Assembly (NCBI GenBank): GCA_910588545.1
Contig: CAJUOU010000002.1
Location: 190,121 to 254,120 of the forward strand
Length of the DNA: 64,000 bases
Direction of reading: 5' to 3'
From: an uncultured Christensenellaceae bacterium
Lineage (GTDB): Bacteria; Bacillota; Clostridia; Christensenellales; UBA3700
A program made the position numbers and the translations under genes. Positions 50,613 to 60,405 of this stretch are shown here, piece by piece. Positions within the stretch are counted from its first letter, which is position 1, and every line of letters starts with the position of its first letter. A model generated the notes under the pieces. That model saw only the letters and a program-made list of their open reading frames with translations, did not search any database and was not told the DNA's origin.

Positions 50613-52604
50613 TTAATTGGCTTTGTTTTTCATTGTAAATTCCAACATAATTTGTTTTGTATGCTCTTGCATTTTATTAAATTGTGCGGTATCGTGTTTA
50701 AATGTCGGCACAAGCTCCTTCAATTTATTTACCACCAACTCCTTATCATTGGTCTTGCAAACTTGCTCCATTTCGTTTAAAGCGTGATAAAAAGCGTTTG
50801 AATCAATATCTATTTGCTTACCGATAAATATTTTATCATTCGCGGTTTTACGCAAGCCCTCTTCGCCCATAAGCAGTTCTTCATACAACTTTTCGCCCGG
50901 TCTTAAACCTGTAAACTTGATATCGATTTCCTCATAAGGTTTGTAGCCCATTACCCTTATCAAGTTTTCGGCAAGAGTAACGATTTTTACTTGTTCGCCC
51001 ATATCAAGTACAAAAGTTTCGCCTGATTCCGCATAAGCACCTGCTTGCAAAACCAAACTTACAGCCTCGGGTATTGTCATAAAATATCTTATTATATCCT
51101 TATGTGTAACCGTTACGGGACCGCCGTTTTCGATTTGTTGTTTAAATAGCGGAATAACCGAGCCGTTTGAGCCAAGCACATTTCCAAAACGTACAGCTGC
51201 AAACTTTGTATTTTTTGATTTTTTGGACATTGTTTGCAAAATCATTTCACAACATCTTTTTGTCGCCCCCATAACGTTGGTTGGGTTGACTGCTTTGTCC
51301 GTGCTTATCAAAATAAATTTTTCTACATTATATTTATCTGCAAGCTTAATAACATTGAAAGTACCAAACACATTGTTTTTTACTGCCTCTTCCGGATTTG
51401 TTTCCATCAAAGGAACATGTTTGTGAGCCGCAGCGTGGAATACGATTTCGGGATGATACTGTTTAAAAATCTCTTCCACCTTATCATAATCGGTAACCGA
51501 TAAAATTTCTACCTCAAAGTCAAACTTAACATCACGCCTTTTCATTTCTTGCTGAATGGCGTATGCACAGTTTTCATAAACTTCTACAATGACTATACGC
51601 TTTGGGTTGAAAGAGGAAATTTGACGACACAGTTCGCTACCTATTGAGCCGCCACCGCCCGTTACCATAATGGTTTTTCCTGCGATATAATCTTTGATAC
51701 CTTGTTTTTCAAACTTTATTTGTTCTCTTCCAAGCAAGTCCGCAACATTGATATCACGCATTTGCTGAACAAAAGAGTCTTTCTCGATAATCTCGGAAAG
51801 TGCAGGTATTACTTTAACCTTTCTGCCTGTTTCCGAACATTCTTTTAAAATCTCCGAGCGTCTATCCCCTACAAGTGAAGGAATGGCAAAAATAATCAAA
51901 TCTATATCATACTTATCACAATAAAATTTTATATTTTCTACTTTACCCGCAACCACAATATTGTTTATAGCACCGCTTACCAATGATACATTATCGTCCA
52001 AAAAGCAAATAGGGCTGTATTGAGAGTTTATTATGTTCAATTCATCAAGCACATGATTACCTGTAAAACCGGCGCCGATAATCATCGTTCTTAACTTGCC
52101 TTTTTTTCTTTCGATTATTGTTTTATCGTACTTTAATGTTGCGAATGATTGGTATGTTATACGTAAAAACACAAACACAAATGTCATCAAAAACATAAAC
52201 AAAGCATACACAGGGAAAGTAGTTATATAAGGGGTTGCATTTTGTGTGAAATCAGCAAAAGCTTTTGATAACAGCTTCCACCATGTAGAATCAAGTATAC
52301 CAAACAACAAAATCGAACATGAAAGTGCCAAAACAAGCTTTAAATAATGTCCCGGTTTTGCATAATGCCAAACGACTTTGTACATTCGAAAAGCAAATAG
52401 GAAAACCATTGTAATTATCACTATGGATAAACTTGCAAGCAAGAAATGTGAAAAATCACCCCAATAATTGTTTTTGAAAAATATTCGAAGCGTTAAGAAA
52501 AATGAAGTAAAAAAGCATAAAAACACCGTAACTATATCTATAAAGACAAGTGTAAGTGTTCTGAATATTCTTTGTTTTAAAATTTCTTTTAGATTTTTCA
52601 TCAT
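50613..52604 (-). CDS. CapD/WbpM-like nucleotide-sugar 4,6-dehydratase, membrane-bound
   Basis: A 663-residue polysaccharide biosynthesis protein. Four N-terminal membrane helices (~1-155) precede a CoA-binding-type Rossmann domain (LRTMIIGAGFTGNHVL) and the extended SDR domain: nucleotide loop MVTGGGGSIGSELCRQI, VFHAAAHKHVPLMETNP, ISTDKAVNPTNVMGATKRC and FTGLRPGEKLYEELL. As in WbpM/PglF-type large members, the catalytic YxxxK reads MGATK. The expected reaction is UDP-GlcNAc to UDP-2-acetamido-2,6-dideoxy-xylo-4-hexulose, the first step to bacillosamine or QuiNAc-type sugars in glycans. No other glycan cluster genes adjoin it. Confidence 0.9.
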   Translation of the reverse strand: MMKNLKEILKQRIFRTLTLVFIDIVTVFLCFFTSFFLTLRIFFKNNYWGDFSHFLLASLSIVIITMVFLFAFRMYKVVWHYAKPGHYLKLVLALSCSILLFGILDSTWWKLLSKAFADFTQNATPYITTFPVYALFMFLMTFVFVFLRITYQSFATLKYDKTIIERKKGKLRTMIIGAGFTGNHVLDELNIINSQYSPICFLDDNVSLVSGAINNIVVAGKVENIKFYCDKYDIDLIIFAIPSLVGDRRSEILKECSETGRKVKVIPALSEIIEKDSFVQQMRDINVADLLGREQIKFEKQGIKDYIAGKTIMVTGGGGSIGSELCRQISSFNPKRIVIVEVYENCAYAIQQEMKRRDVKFDFEVEILSVTDYDKVEEIFKQYHPEIVFHAAAHKHVPLMETNPEEAVKNNVFGTFNVIKLADKYNVEKFILISTDKAVNPTNVMGATKRCCEMILQTMSKKSKNTKFAAVRFGNVLGSNGSVIPLFKQQIENGGPVTVTHKDIIRYFMTIPEAVSLVLQAGAYAESGETFVLDMGEQVKIVTLAENLIRVMGYKPYEEIDIKFTGLRPGEKLYEELLMGEEGLRKTANDKIFIGKQIDIDSNAFYHALNEMEQVCKTNDKELVVNKLKELVPTFKHDTAQFNKMQEHTKQIMLEFTMKNKAN

Positions 52605-52941
52605 TAACGTACCTTTTTGTAATTATTCCCTTATATTGCAAAATTTAAAATAAAATATCAAATTATCAAATCAAATGATTAATTATCTTTTACATTTAAA
52701 CTGCTCACTAAATTCTTTTAATGTTTTTCTATATTTGTTTTTACAATTTACTGCTTAATAGCAAAATGCAATTCTGCACATACACAAGTTAATACTTTTA
52801 AAAGGATAATTTCCCTTTCGTGTTTTAGCCCCACATAATATGAATGCCTAATCATTTGTTAGTATTGTTTTATTGTCTAAAGTTTTAACTAAAAAGTAAA
52901 ACTAAATAATTAAGTATTTTATATAAACACAATATAATATC

Positions 52942-52970
52942 ATTGTATATTCTTTAAAGCATAAAGTCAA
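52942..52970 (-). promoter_or_regulatory. Promoter for the CapD-like gene, with a long leader
   Basis: Minus strand TTGACT (52970-52965), 17-bp spacer, TACAAT (52947-52942). The leader to the ATG is ~330 nt (52605-52935); I found no gene or known riboswitch in it. Confidence 0.65.
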
Positions 52971-52988
52971 CCGTTTAGCAAAAAAAAT

Positions 52989-53019
52989 AATACCCCAACC
53001 TTTTCAATTTTGGGGTATT
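52989..53019 (-). terminator. Terminator of the pyrimidine operon
   Basis: Minus strand stem AATACCCCAA / TTGGGGTATT with an 11-nt loop, followed by ATTTTTTTTG. Confidence 0.85.
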
Positions 53020-53127
53020 ATTCTATTAAATCAATTAAAAATATATTTTAGTACCGATTTTTGTAGCATTAAATTGAAAATCAAATGCTTATTTAATTAA
53101 ATAAATTTATCAAATTATTTTTTCATT

Positions 53128-54063
53128 TTAATGACAAGAAGTTGTGCAGGAACTATTGTTTGCAATCAAACTGCCTACCAAATCATTGATATCCATATCC
53201 TGTTCCTTTACATATCTTTCCAAATCTTTTACTATTTCATAGCTTGCCATAGGGTTGAACACATTTGCCGCACCGATTTGTACTGCACTTGCACCGCAAA
53301 TCATAAACTCCAAAACATCGGTGTAGGTCATTATTCCGCCCATACCTACTACAGGAATTTTTACTGCGTTATAGCAATCCCAAACCATTTTTAAAGCTAC
53401 GGGTTTGCAAACAGGTCCGGATATTCCGCCATGATTGTTTGACAAAATAGGACGCCTTGTTTTATAGTTTACAACCATACCGCTTAGTGTATTAATTAAT
53501 GAAACACTATCTGCACCACCTGCTTCGGCTGCTTTTGCATTGTCAGTAATTCTTGCTACATTTGGTGTTAGTTTTACCATTAATGGTTTTTTGCAAACAT
53601 CACGAACGGCTCGGGTTACTTTTTCCACATTTTGAGGGTCAACGCCAAGCGATGCTCCACCAGCATGTACATTTGGACAAGAAATATTCAACTCTACCAT
53701 ATCAACGCCGTCTACCGAAACTTTTTCGCACATTTTTATATAGTCTTCGATTGTGCTGCCTGCAACATTTGCAATAACTTTTGTGTCGACTGTTTTAAGC
53801 CAAGGCAAGTGCTCTTTCAAAAAGTAATCTACACCGGGGTTTTGCAAACCTACGCAGTTTATCATACCGCTTTTGATTTCGGTAATACGAGGGGCAGGAT
53901 TACCCGCCTTTTCTGCCAAAGTCATACCTTTTGTAGAAATACCGCCCAAAACCGATAAATCGTAATATTGGCTATATTCTCTACCAAAGCCGAAAGTTCC
54001 CGATGCTGTAATGATAGGGTTTTTAAATTCCACTCCCGCAATATTTACTTTTAAATTACTCAT
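53128..54063 (-). CDS. pyrD: Dihydroorotate dehydrogenase B (NAD+), catalytic subunit
   Basis: A 311-residue class 1B FMN enzyme oxidising dihydroorotate to orotate. Motifs: FKNPIITASGTFGFGREY, GMINCVGLQNPG, VELNISCPNVHAGG with the catalytic cysteine position, and VVGMGGIMTYTDVLEFMICGASAVQIG. Pairing with PyrK marks it as the NAD-dependent heterotetramer type. The ATG overlaps the pyrK stop (ATGA). Last gene of the operon. Confidence 0.96.
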   Translation of the reverse strand: MSNLKVNIAGVEFKNPIITASGTFGFGREYSQYYDLSVLGGISTKGMTLAEKAGNPAPRITEIKSGMINCVGLQNPGVDYFLKEHLPWLKTVDTKVIANVAGSTIEDYIKMCEKVSVDGVDMVELNISCPNVHAGGASLGVDPQNVEKVTRAVRDVCKKPLMVKLTPNVARITDNAKAAEAGGADSVSLINTLSGMVVNYKTRRPILSNNHGGISGPVCKPVALKMVWDCYNAVKIPVVGMGGIMTYTDVLEFMICGASAVQIGAANVFNPMASYEIVKDLERYVKEQDMDINDLVGSLIANNSSCTTSCH

Positions 54064-54833
54064 AGCACAATATCCTCCAAATTAAATATAGGTCCATCTA
54101 CACAAGCACGCAAATACTTTTCGCCATTTGCGGTTTTAACTTTGCAGTTGCATACAAGGCATGCCCCTATTCCGCAACCCATACGCCTTTCCAAAGACAC
54201 ATAAATAGGAATATCTATACCTTCCATTTCCTTTTTTAGCGATTTGTACATAATCTCCGGTCCGCAACAAACTATAACATCCGGTTTGACATAGTCAAGA
54301 CATTGCTTTAAAAGAGATGTTACAAAACCTTTTACACCAACGCTTCCGTCATCGGTCGCGATGTAAACTTCGCCTTTCTTTTTAAGCTCGTCAACTAAAA
54401 TAACCTTATTTTTGTTTGCAAAACCAAGGAAAGAAACATATTCCAAATTAGGGTCGGCTGTTGGAATTGCAGGCAAAACCGCAACACCCATTCCGCCACC
54501 TACCATAGCAACTTTTTTGACATTGCTGTCAAAATAAAATCCGTTGCCAAGTGGGAACAATGCTTTTAGCGCCTGACCTTCCTCAAGAGTACTTAAAAGA
54601 GCCGTACCCTCTCCTACTACTGCATAAAATACATCTATTGTTTTTTCTTTTTCATCAAAATCCGCTATGCAAAACGGTCTGCGCAACAAATGTACTTCGT
54701 TTGGAAGTGCTATGTGAATAAATTGTCCGCCACGGATATCGTCCGGAAAATCTGCTACTTGCAATTTCATTTCGTAAATATCTTTGGCAACTTCTTTATT
54801 ACTTATTATAGTAACTATTCTGTCTTTTTTCAT
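54060..54833 (-). CDS. pyrK: Dihydroorotate dehydrogenase electron transfer subunit
   Basis: A 257-residue FAD/2Fe-2S reductase subunit carrying electrons from PyrD to NAD+. The FAD domain shows LLRRPFCIADFD, the NAD domain VAMVGGGMGVAVLPA, and the 2Fe-2S ligands lie in RRMGCGIGACLVCNCKV with a fourth Cys in LRACVDGP. It stands between carB and pyrD. Confidence 0.95.
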   Translation of the reverse strand: MKKDRIVTIISNKEVAKDIYEMKLQVADFPDDIRGGQFIHIALPNEVHLLRRPFCIADFDEKEKTIDVFYAVVGEGTALLSTLEEGQALKALFPLGNGFYFDSNVKKVAMVGGGMGVAVLPAIPTADPNLEYVSFLGFANKNKVILVDELKKKGEVYIATDDGSVGVKGFVTSLLKQCLDYVKPDVIVCCGPEIMYKSLKKEMEGIDIPIYVSLERRMGCGIGACLVCNCKVKTANGEKYLRACVDGPIFNLEDIVL

Positions 54834-54922
54834 CTTAACCCCGCAATTTTTTATTTGTTTAAATTGTCATTTTTTAATCGATTACAATTTTATTTTTTAT
54901 AATTTAGCTCAAACACAGTCTA

Positions 54923-57900
54923 TTATTTTAATTCCTGAAGTGCAAAAGGTTTTAAATCCTTTTCCGTTTTATTAAGTTTTAGTGCTTGGCACAAAGCCAT
55001 TGCAGTATCCACACTTGTTAGACAAGAAATACCTAAATCAACTGCAGTTCTTCTAATCTTAAAGCCGTCTCTTGACGATTGACGTCCTTTGGTTGGTGTG
55101 TTGATAATCAATTCTATTATACCCTTTTTAGCTAAATATACAATATCTCCGTTTCTTTTTTCAACCAATTTATTAACCGCCATTGCATATATATCGTGCT
55201 CTGCCAAGAATTTTGCAGTACCTACGGTTGCAAATATCTTAAAGCCTAAATCATTAAGTGCTTGTGCAACAGGTAAAATCTCCTTTTTGAAGTTATCAGA
55301 TACGCTTATTACAACGCCGCTGTCATGATGCAAATTGATTCCGCTTGCTATCATACCCTTTAACAATGCCTCCGGATAGCTTTCGCCAATACCTAATACT
55401 TCGCCTGTCGATTTCATCTCCGGACTTGCGGAAATTTCCAAATCAGGCAATTTTTCACTTGAGAATACAGGGACTTTTACAGCTACTACATCCGCTTTTT
55501 TATACAAGCCTGTGCCATAACCAAGGCTTTTTACACTTTCGCCCAAAGCACATCTCAATGCAAGTTGTACCATTGGTAGGTTTGTAACTTTGCTTATATA
55601 AGGTACCGTTCTTGAAGAACGAGGATTTACCTCGATTATATAAAGCTCGTTGTTTGCAATGATATATTGAATGTTAATCAAACCTTTAGTATTAAGTGCT
55701 ACGGCAAGTCTTTTTGTAACGTCGATAATGCGTTTTGTCATATCCTCCGATATGTGCATAGGCGGATAAACGCTAATACTGTCTCCGCTGTGAACACCCG
55801 CTCTTTCTATATGTTCCATAATACCCGGAATTAAAATATCCTTACCGTCGCTTATTGCATCGACTTCCACTTCCATACCTGTCACATATTTATCTATCAA
55901 AATAGGATGTTCTTGCTCAACACTGTTTACGATATTCATATATTCAACAAGGTCAGTTTCGTTATATGCGATTTCCATACCTTGACCGCCAAGTACATAG
56001 CTAGGTCTTACAAGTACAGGGTAACCAAGTTTTTCGCCTACTGCGATTGCTTCCACTGCAGTAAACACAGTCTCGCCCTTAGGTCTTGTCAAATCCAAAC
56101 TTGTCAAAACATTGTCAAATACTTCCCTGTCCTCTGCTGCATCGATATCTTTTGGTTGTGTACCAATAATGTTATATCCTGCATCGCTAACTGCTTTTGT
56201 AAGTTTGATTGCTGTTTGTCCGCCAAATTGAACTACAACGCCTACAGGTTTTTCGATAGCCAAAATATTCAAGGTTTCTTCCACTGTCAATGGCTCAAAA
56301 TACAACCTGTCCGCAGTATCAAAGTCAGTAGATACAGTCTCAGGATTGTTGTTGATAATAACAGTTCTGTATCCTGCTTTTCTTAAAGCCCAAGTACAAT
56401 GTACGCTGCAATAGTCAAACTCTACACCTTGTCCAATACGAATAGGGCCGCTGCCCAAAACAACTACTGTTTTGTCATTTTGTTTTGGTGTAACTACCTT
56501 ATCTTCATACTTGCTGTAGTAATAAGGGCTACCACCTTCCGCGCCGCCGCTTACTACGTCAATTAAACCATAACTTGGTAAAATGCCGTATTTTGTGCGA
56601 AGTTCCTTTATCTCCAACTCTGCAACGCCTGCAAGTTTTGCGATATGTTTATCAGACAAACCAAGCACTTTATACTCACTCAAAAGTTCTTTTGTAAGTC
56701 CTTTAATACCGATTTTCGAAATGTTATTTTCCGCAAAAGCTATTTTTTGCATTTCTTTTAAAAACCAAGGAGTGATTGCAGTAATCTTATTGATTTGTTC
56801 TACACTTGCGCCCATTTTTAAAGCTTGCATAATCATAAACATTCTTTCGTCATTTTTGATTGCAACTTTTTCAAGCACTTCTTCCAAAGTCAAATCGCTG
56901 TATTTATCAAGAGTAGTTCCGTTTATATTAAGTTCCAACGAACGGATTGCTTTTAAGAATGAGCCTGTAAAGTTATTGCTTATCGACATAACTTCGCCTG
57001 TTGCTTTCATCCTTGTTCCAAGCATTTTGTTTGCTTGAGTAAACTTATCAAACGGCCAACGAGGGAACTTGCAAACAACATAATCTACATTAGGAGACTT
57101 GTGTGCAAAAGTCATACCTGTTTTACTGCTTACGATTTCGTCCAAATTATATCCGATTGCCACCAAAGCACTCACCCTTGCAATAGGATAACCTGTAGCC
57201 TTAGATGCCAAAGCGGAAGAACGGCTTACACGTGGGTTTACTTCTATCAAGTAATATTTATCGCTGTTAACCGACAATGCGTATTGAATGTTACAGCCGC
57301 CTTCAATGCCCAAAGCATTGATAATTTTTAAAGATGCGTCTTTTAACATTTTTAGTTGTCTTGGCTCTAAAGTTTGGCAAGGTGCAACTACTACACTGTC
57401 GCCTGTATGTATGCCGACAGGGTCGATATTTTCCATATCGCAAACGATAATAGCTTTGCCGGATTTGTCACGCATTACCTCAAACTCGATTTCTTTGTAT
57501 CCAGCTACGCTTTTTTCCACCAAAATTTGACCTACACGCGAAGCTTTGATACCGCCTGCGGCAATTTCCTTAAGCTCAGCCATTGTCTCCGCAATACCGC
57601 CACCTGTACCACCTAATGTATAAGCAGGTCTTATGATAATAGGCAAACCATTCTTTTCAGCAAACTCCACGGCATCTTCAACTTTGCTAACAATTACACT
57701 GTCAATAACAGGCTCGCCAATCTCCAACATAGTGTCCTTAAACATTTCTCTGTCTTCGGCTTTTTTAATAGTCTCAACATTTGTACCAAGGAGTCTTACA
57801 TTATGCTCTTTTAAAAATCCGCTTTCGCTCAAAGCAACTGCCAAGTTAAGACCTGTTTGACCGCCTAGAGTAGGCAAAATACTGTCGGGCTTTTCGATTT

Positions 57901-58135
57901 TAATTATATTTTTTAAAACTTCTTCCTTAAGCGGCTCAAGATAAACTTTATCAGCCATCTCTTTATCTGTCATAATTGTTGCAGGGTTGCTGTTTACCAA
58001 TACAACGCTTATGCCGTTTTCTTTTAATGCACGGCATGCTTGAGTGCCTGCATAGTCGAATTCCGCTGCTTGACCTATTACGATTGGTCCGCTACCAATT
58101 ACCAAAACTTTTTTTATCTCTTTATCCTTTGGCAT
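54923..58135 (-). CDS. carB: Carbamoyl-phosphate synthase large subunit
   Basis: A 1070-residue CarB of normal length with two homologous ATP-grasp halves (VLVIGSGPIVIGQAAEFDYAG and VVLGSGPIRIGQGVEFDYCS). Both halves keep LPTLGGQTGLNLA / VVQFGGQTAIKL, IIRPAYTLGGTGGG / LVRPSYVLGGQGME and IEVNPRVSRSSALASKATG / IEVNPRSSRTVPYIS. The C-terminal MGS-like allosteric domain (IFATVGTAKFLAEHDI) is complete. It needs ammonia from the glutaminase subunit CarA, which is not encoded next to it. GGAG precedes the ATG. Confidence 0.97.
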   Translation of the reverse strand: MPKDKEIKKVLVIGSGPIVIGQAAEFDYAGTQACRALKENGISVVLVNSNPATIMTDKEMADKVYLEPLKEEVLKNIIKIEKPDSILPTLGGQTGLNLAVALSESGFLKEHNVRLLGTNVETIKKAEDREMFKDTMLEIGEPVIDSVIVSKVEDAVEFAEKNGLPIIIRPAYTLGGTGGGIAETMAELKEIAAGGIKASRVGQILVEKSVAGYKEIEFEVMRDKSGKAIIVCDMENIDPVGIHTGDSVVVAPCQTLEPRQLKMLKDASLKIINALGIEGGCNIQYALSVNSDKYYLIEVNPRVSRSSALASKATGYPIARVSALVAIGYNLDEIVSSKTGMTFAHKSPNVDYVVCKFPRWPFDKFTQANKMLGTRMKATGEVMSISNNFTGSFLKAIRSLELNINGTTLDKYSDLTLEEVLEKVAIKNDERMFMIMQALKMGASVEQINKITAITPWFLKEMQKIAFAENNISKIGIKGLTKELLSEYKVLGLSDKHIAKLAGVAELEIKELRTKYGILPSYGLIDVVSGGAEGGSPYYYSKYEDKVVTPKQNDKTVVVLGSGPIRIGQGVEFDYCSVHCTWALRKAGYRTVIINNNPETVSTDFDTADRLYFEPLTVEETLNILAIEKPVGVVVQFGGQTAIKLTKAVSDAGYNIIGTQPKDIDAAEDREVFDNVLTSLDLTRPKGETVFTAVEAIAVGEKLGYPVLVRPSYVLGGQGMEIAYNETDLVEYMNIVNSVEQEHPILIDKYVTGMEVEVDAISDGKDILIPGIMEHIERAGVHSGDSISVYPPMHISEDMTKRIIDVTKRLAVALNTKGLINIQYIIANNELYIIEVNPRSSRTVPYISKVTNLPMVQLALRCALGESVKSLGYGTGLYKKADVVAVKVPVFSSEKLPDLEISASPEMKSTGEVLGIGESYPEALLKGMIASGINLHHDSGVVISVSDNFKKEILPVAQALNDLGFKIFATVGTAKFLAEHDIYAMAVNKLVEKRNGDIVYLAKKGIIELIINTPTKGRQSSRDGFKIRRTAVDLGISCLTSVDTAMALCQALKLNKTEKDLKPFALQELK

Positions 58136-58231
58136 AATTAATTCTCCTTAAGTTTATTTGCATTTTATGCTTGTTTTTTTATTTTTAAACCCGATTTTTG
58201 TAAGGTTTTTTATTTTTTCTTTCTTATTTTC

Positions 58232-59137
58232 TTACTTTTTTATTGCACTGTTCAAATCTTCCCTCATATCTATGCTCGCTTGTCTTGCAGCCTTTGCATA
58301 GTCCATTCCTTGGTATTTGTCCTTTTTATAAGCACAAAGTATTCCGCGAGAACTATTTACAATACCGCCTATTCCGTTCACAAAGCATACTGCCAAATCT
58401 TCTGCCTTTCCGCCTTGAGCACCATAGCCGGGTATTAAAAAGAAAGTATGAGGATTACGCTTTCTTATTATTTCAGCTTGCTCCCTATGGGTTGCACCTA
58501 CAACGGCACCAATACTGCTGTAACCATATTTACCGATAAGCTCAGAGCCCCATTTTTCAACCAAATCTCCCATTTCTTCATATAGGGTATTTCCGTTTTC
58601 AAACTTTTTGTCTTGCAACTCTCCGCTTGTAGGGTTGGAAGTTTTTACCAAAATAAACAAGCCTTTATCATTTTCCTTGCAATCTTTTACAAACGGCAAA
58701 ATTCCGTCGCTACCCAAATAACCGTTTACTGTAATATAGTCACTGTCAAATGCAATAATTTTTTTACCTGCAACTTCCACACCGCTCAAGTATGCTTTGC
58801 TGTAACATCCTGCAGTTGAGCCGATATCGTTACGTTTAACATCTGCTATTACTATCATACCCTTTGATTTTGCATAATCTACAGTTTGCTTAAAAGCTTT
58901 CATACCTTGATATCCATACATTTCATAGTACGCTACCTGAACTTTAACAGCAGGCACGATATCAAATATATTATCGATTATATTTTTGTTAAACTCAAAA
59001 ATTTGCTCTGCTGCATCATCCAAACTTTCAACTTTTGCAAGCATATCTTGTGGCAAATAGTCCAGGCAAGTATCCAAGCCGACTACTGACGGGTTATCCG
59101 TCCTTTTAATTGCGTCAATCAATTTATCGATTATCAT
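58232..59137 (-). CDS. pyrF: Orotidine 5'-phosphate decarboxylase, subfamily 2
   Basis: A 301-residue OMP decarboxylase of the longer subfamily 2. It contains SVVGLDTCLDYLPQDM, the catalytic VIADVKRNDIGSTAGCYS, and FLIPGYGAQGG towards the C-terminus. It makes UMP in the last step of the pathway. The ATG overlaps the pyrC stop (ATGA). Confidence 0.95.
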   Translation of the reverse strand: MIIDKLIDAIKRTDNPSVVGLDTCLDYLPQDMLAKVESLDDAAEQIFEFNKNIIDNIFDIVPAVKVQVAYYEMYGYQGMKAFKQTVDYAKSKGMIVIADVKRNDIGSTAGCYSKAYLSGVEVAGKKIIAFDSDYITVNGYLGSDGILPFVKDCKENDKGLFILVKTSNPTSGELQDKKFENGNTLYEEMGDLVEKWGSELIGKYGYSSIGAVVGATHREQAEIIRKRNPHTFFLIPGYGAQGGKAEDLAVCFVNGIGGIVNSSRGILCAYKKDKYQGMDYAKAARQASIDMREDLNSAIKK

Positions 59138-60405
59138 ATTCTATCCTCCGTTTCCCTGTTAAAAACTATATTACCATCCACGATTGTGGTCATTATTTGT
59201 CCTTTTACCTTTCTGCCGTTAAATGGTGTATTTTTTCCTTTACTATACCATTTACTACTGTCTATTTCATATTCTTTTTCGGTGTCTACGATAACAAAAT
59301 CCGCTAAACCACCCTCTATTAGTTCTCCGCAAGGTAAATTCAAAATATCGCTTGGATTTTTGCTCATAAGCTCGGATAATCTATCCAGACTCATAAGACC
59401 ACTGTCAACCAATGCGGTATAACACAAACCGAAAGCTGATTCCAAACCGCTTATTCCGTTAGGTGCCAAGGCAAATTCTCTATCCTTTTCCGATTTTGTA
59501 TGCGGTGCGTGGTCTGTTGCAATCGCATCGATTGTACCATCCAAAAGTCCTGCGATAATAGCTTGTCTATCACGTTCTTCCCTAAGCGGAGGATTGACTT
59601 TTGCGTTGCAATCGTAATTCAAAATCAATTCATCCGTTCCTACAATGTAGTGAGGGCAAGTCTCACAAGTTACTTTTATACCTTTTGCTTTAGCCCATCG
59701 TATCAAATCCACACTGTTTGTTGTGGAAACATGAGCGATATGAACTGCTACATTCAAACTGTCTGCCAAAAGTATTTCTCTTGCAACCATTGCTTCCTCG
59801 GCAACTCGGCTTATACCTTCTATGCCCGCTCTTGTAGCATTTGCACCCTCGTTTGCATGACCTTCCGCCAAACTTTTATCCTCCGAGTGGCTTATAGTAA
59901 TCATACCCAAGCCGTCGGCATATTCCATAGCTTTTCTCATAAGATTGCTGTTTGTAACAGGCATTCCGTCATCACTTACGGCAACTATACCTGCTCTTTG
60001 CATACTTGCCATTTCCGCAAGTTCATCCCCTTTTAAACCTTTGGAGATTGCACCTATTGGGAACACCCTAGCAAGGCCGCTTTCCCTTGCACGCATTTTT
60101 ATATAAGAAACAATGTATTTATTATCTGTTACAGGGTTTGTGTTTGGCATAGGGCATACTGCACTGAATCCACCTGCTACAGCAGCCTTAAGTCCGCTTG
60201 TTATATCTTCTTTACTCTCAAAGCCCGGCTCTCTTAAATGAGTGTGAATATCAACAAACGCAGGTAAAATAGTATTCCCTTTACCGTCAATGCTTGGAAT
60301 ATCCATAAACTCGCCCAAGTCTTTTACAATACTTGTAATTTTATTGCCTGTTAAAAGGATGTTTGTCAACTCGCCGTTTAATTTTACATTTTTAATTAAT
60401 AACAT
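59134..60405 (-). CDS. pyrC: Dihydroorotase
   Basis: A 423-residue class I dihydroorotase. Metal ligands: FVDIHTHLREPGFESKED (HxH), SHSED, HIAHVSTTNSVDL, ETCPHYI and AIATDHAPHTKSEKD with the catalytic Asp. It starts as pyrB stops (TAATG overlap), so the two are tightly coupled. Confidence 0.96.
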   Translation of the reverse strand: MLLIKNVKLNGELTNILLTGNKITSIVKDLGEFMDIPSIDGKGNTILPAFVDIHTHLREPGFESKEDITSGLKAAVAGGFSAVCPMPNTNPVTDNKYIVSYIKMRARESGLARVFPIGAISKGLKGDELAEMASMQRAGIVAVSDDGMPVTNSNLMRKAMEYADGLGMITISHSEDKSLAEGHANEGANATRAGIEGISRVAEEAMVAREILLADSLNVAVHIAHVSTTNSVDLIRWAKAKGIKVTCETCPHYIVGTDELILNYDCNAKVNPPLREERDRQAIIAGLLDGTIDAIATDHAPHTKSEKDREFALAPNGISGLESAFGLCYTALVDSGLMSLDRLSELMSKNPSDILNLPCGELIEGGLADFVIVDTEKEYEIDSSKWYSKGKNTPFNGRKVKGQIMTTIVDGNIVFNRETEDRI

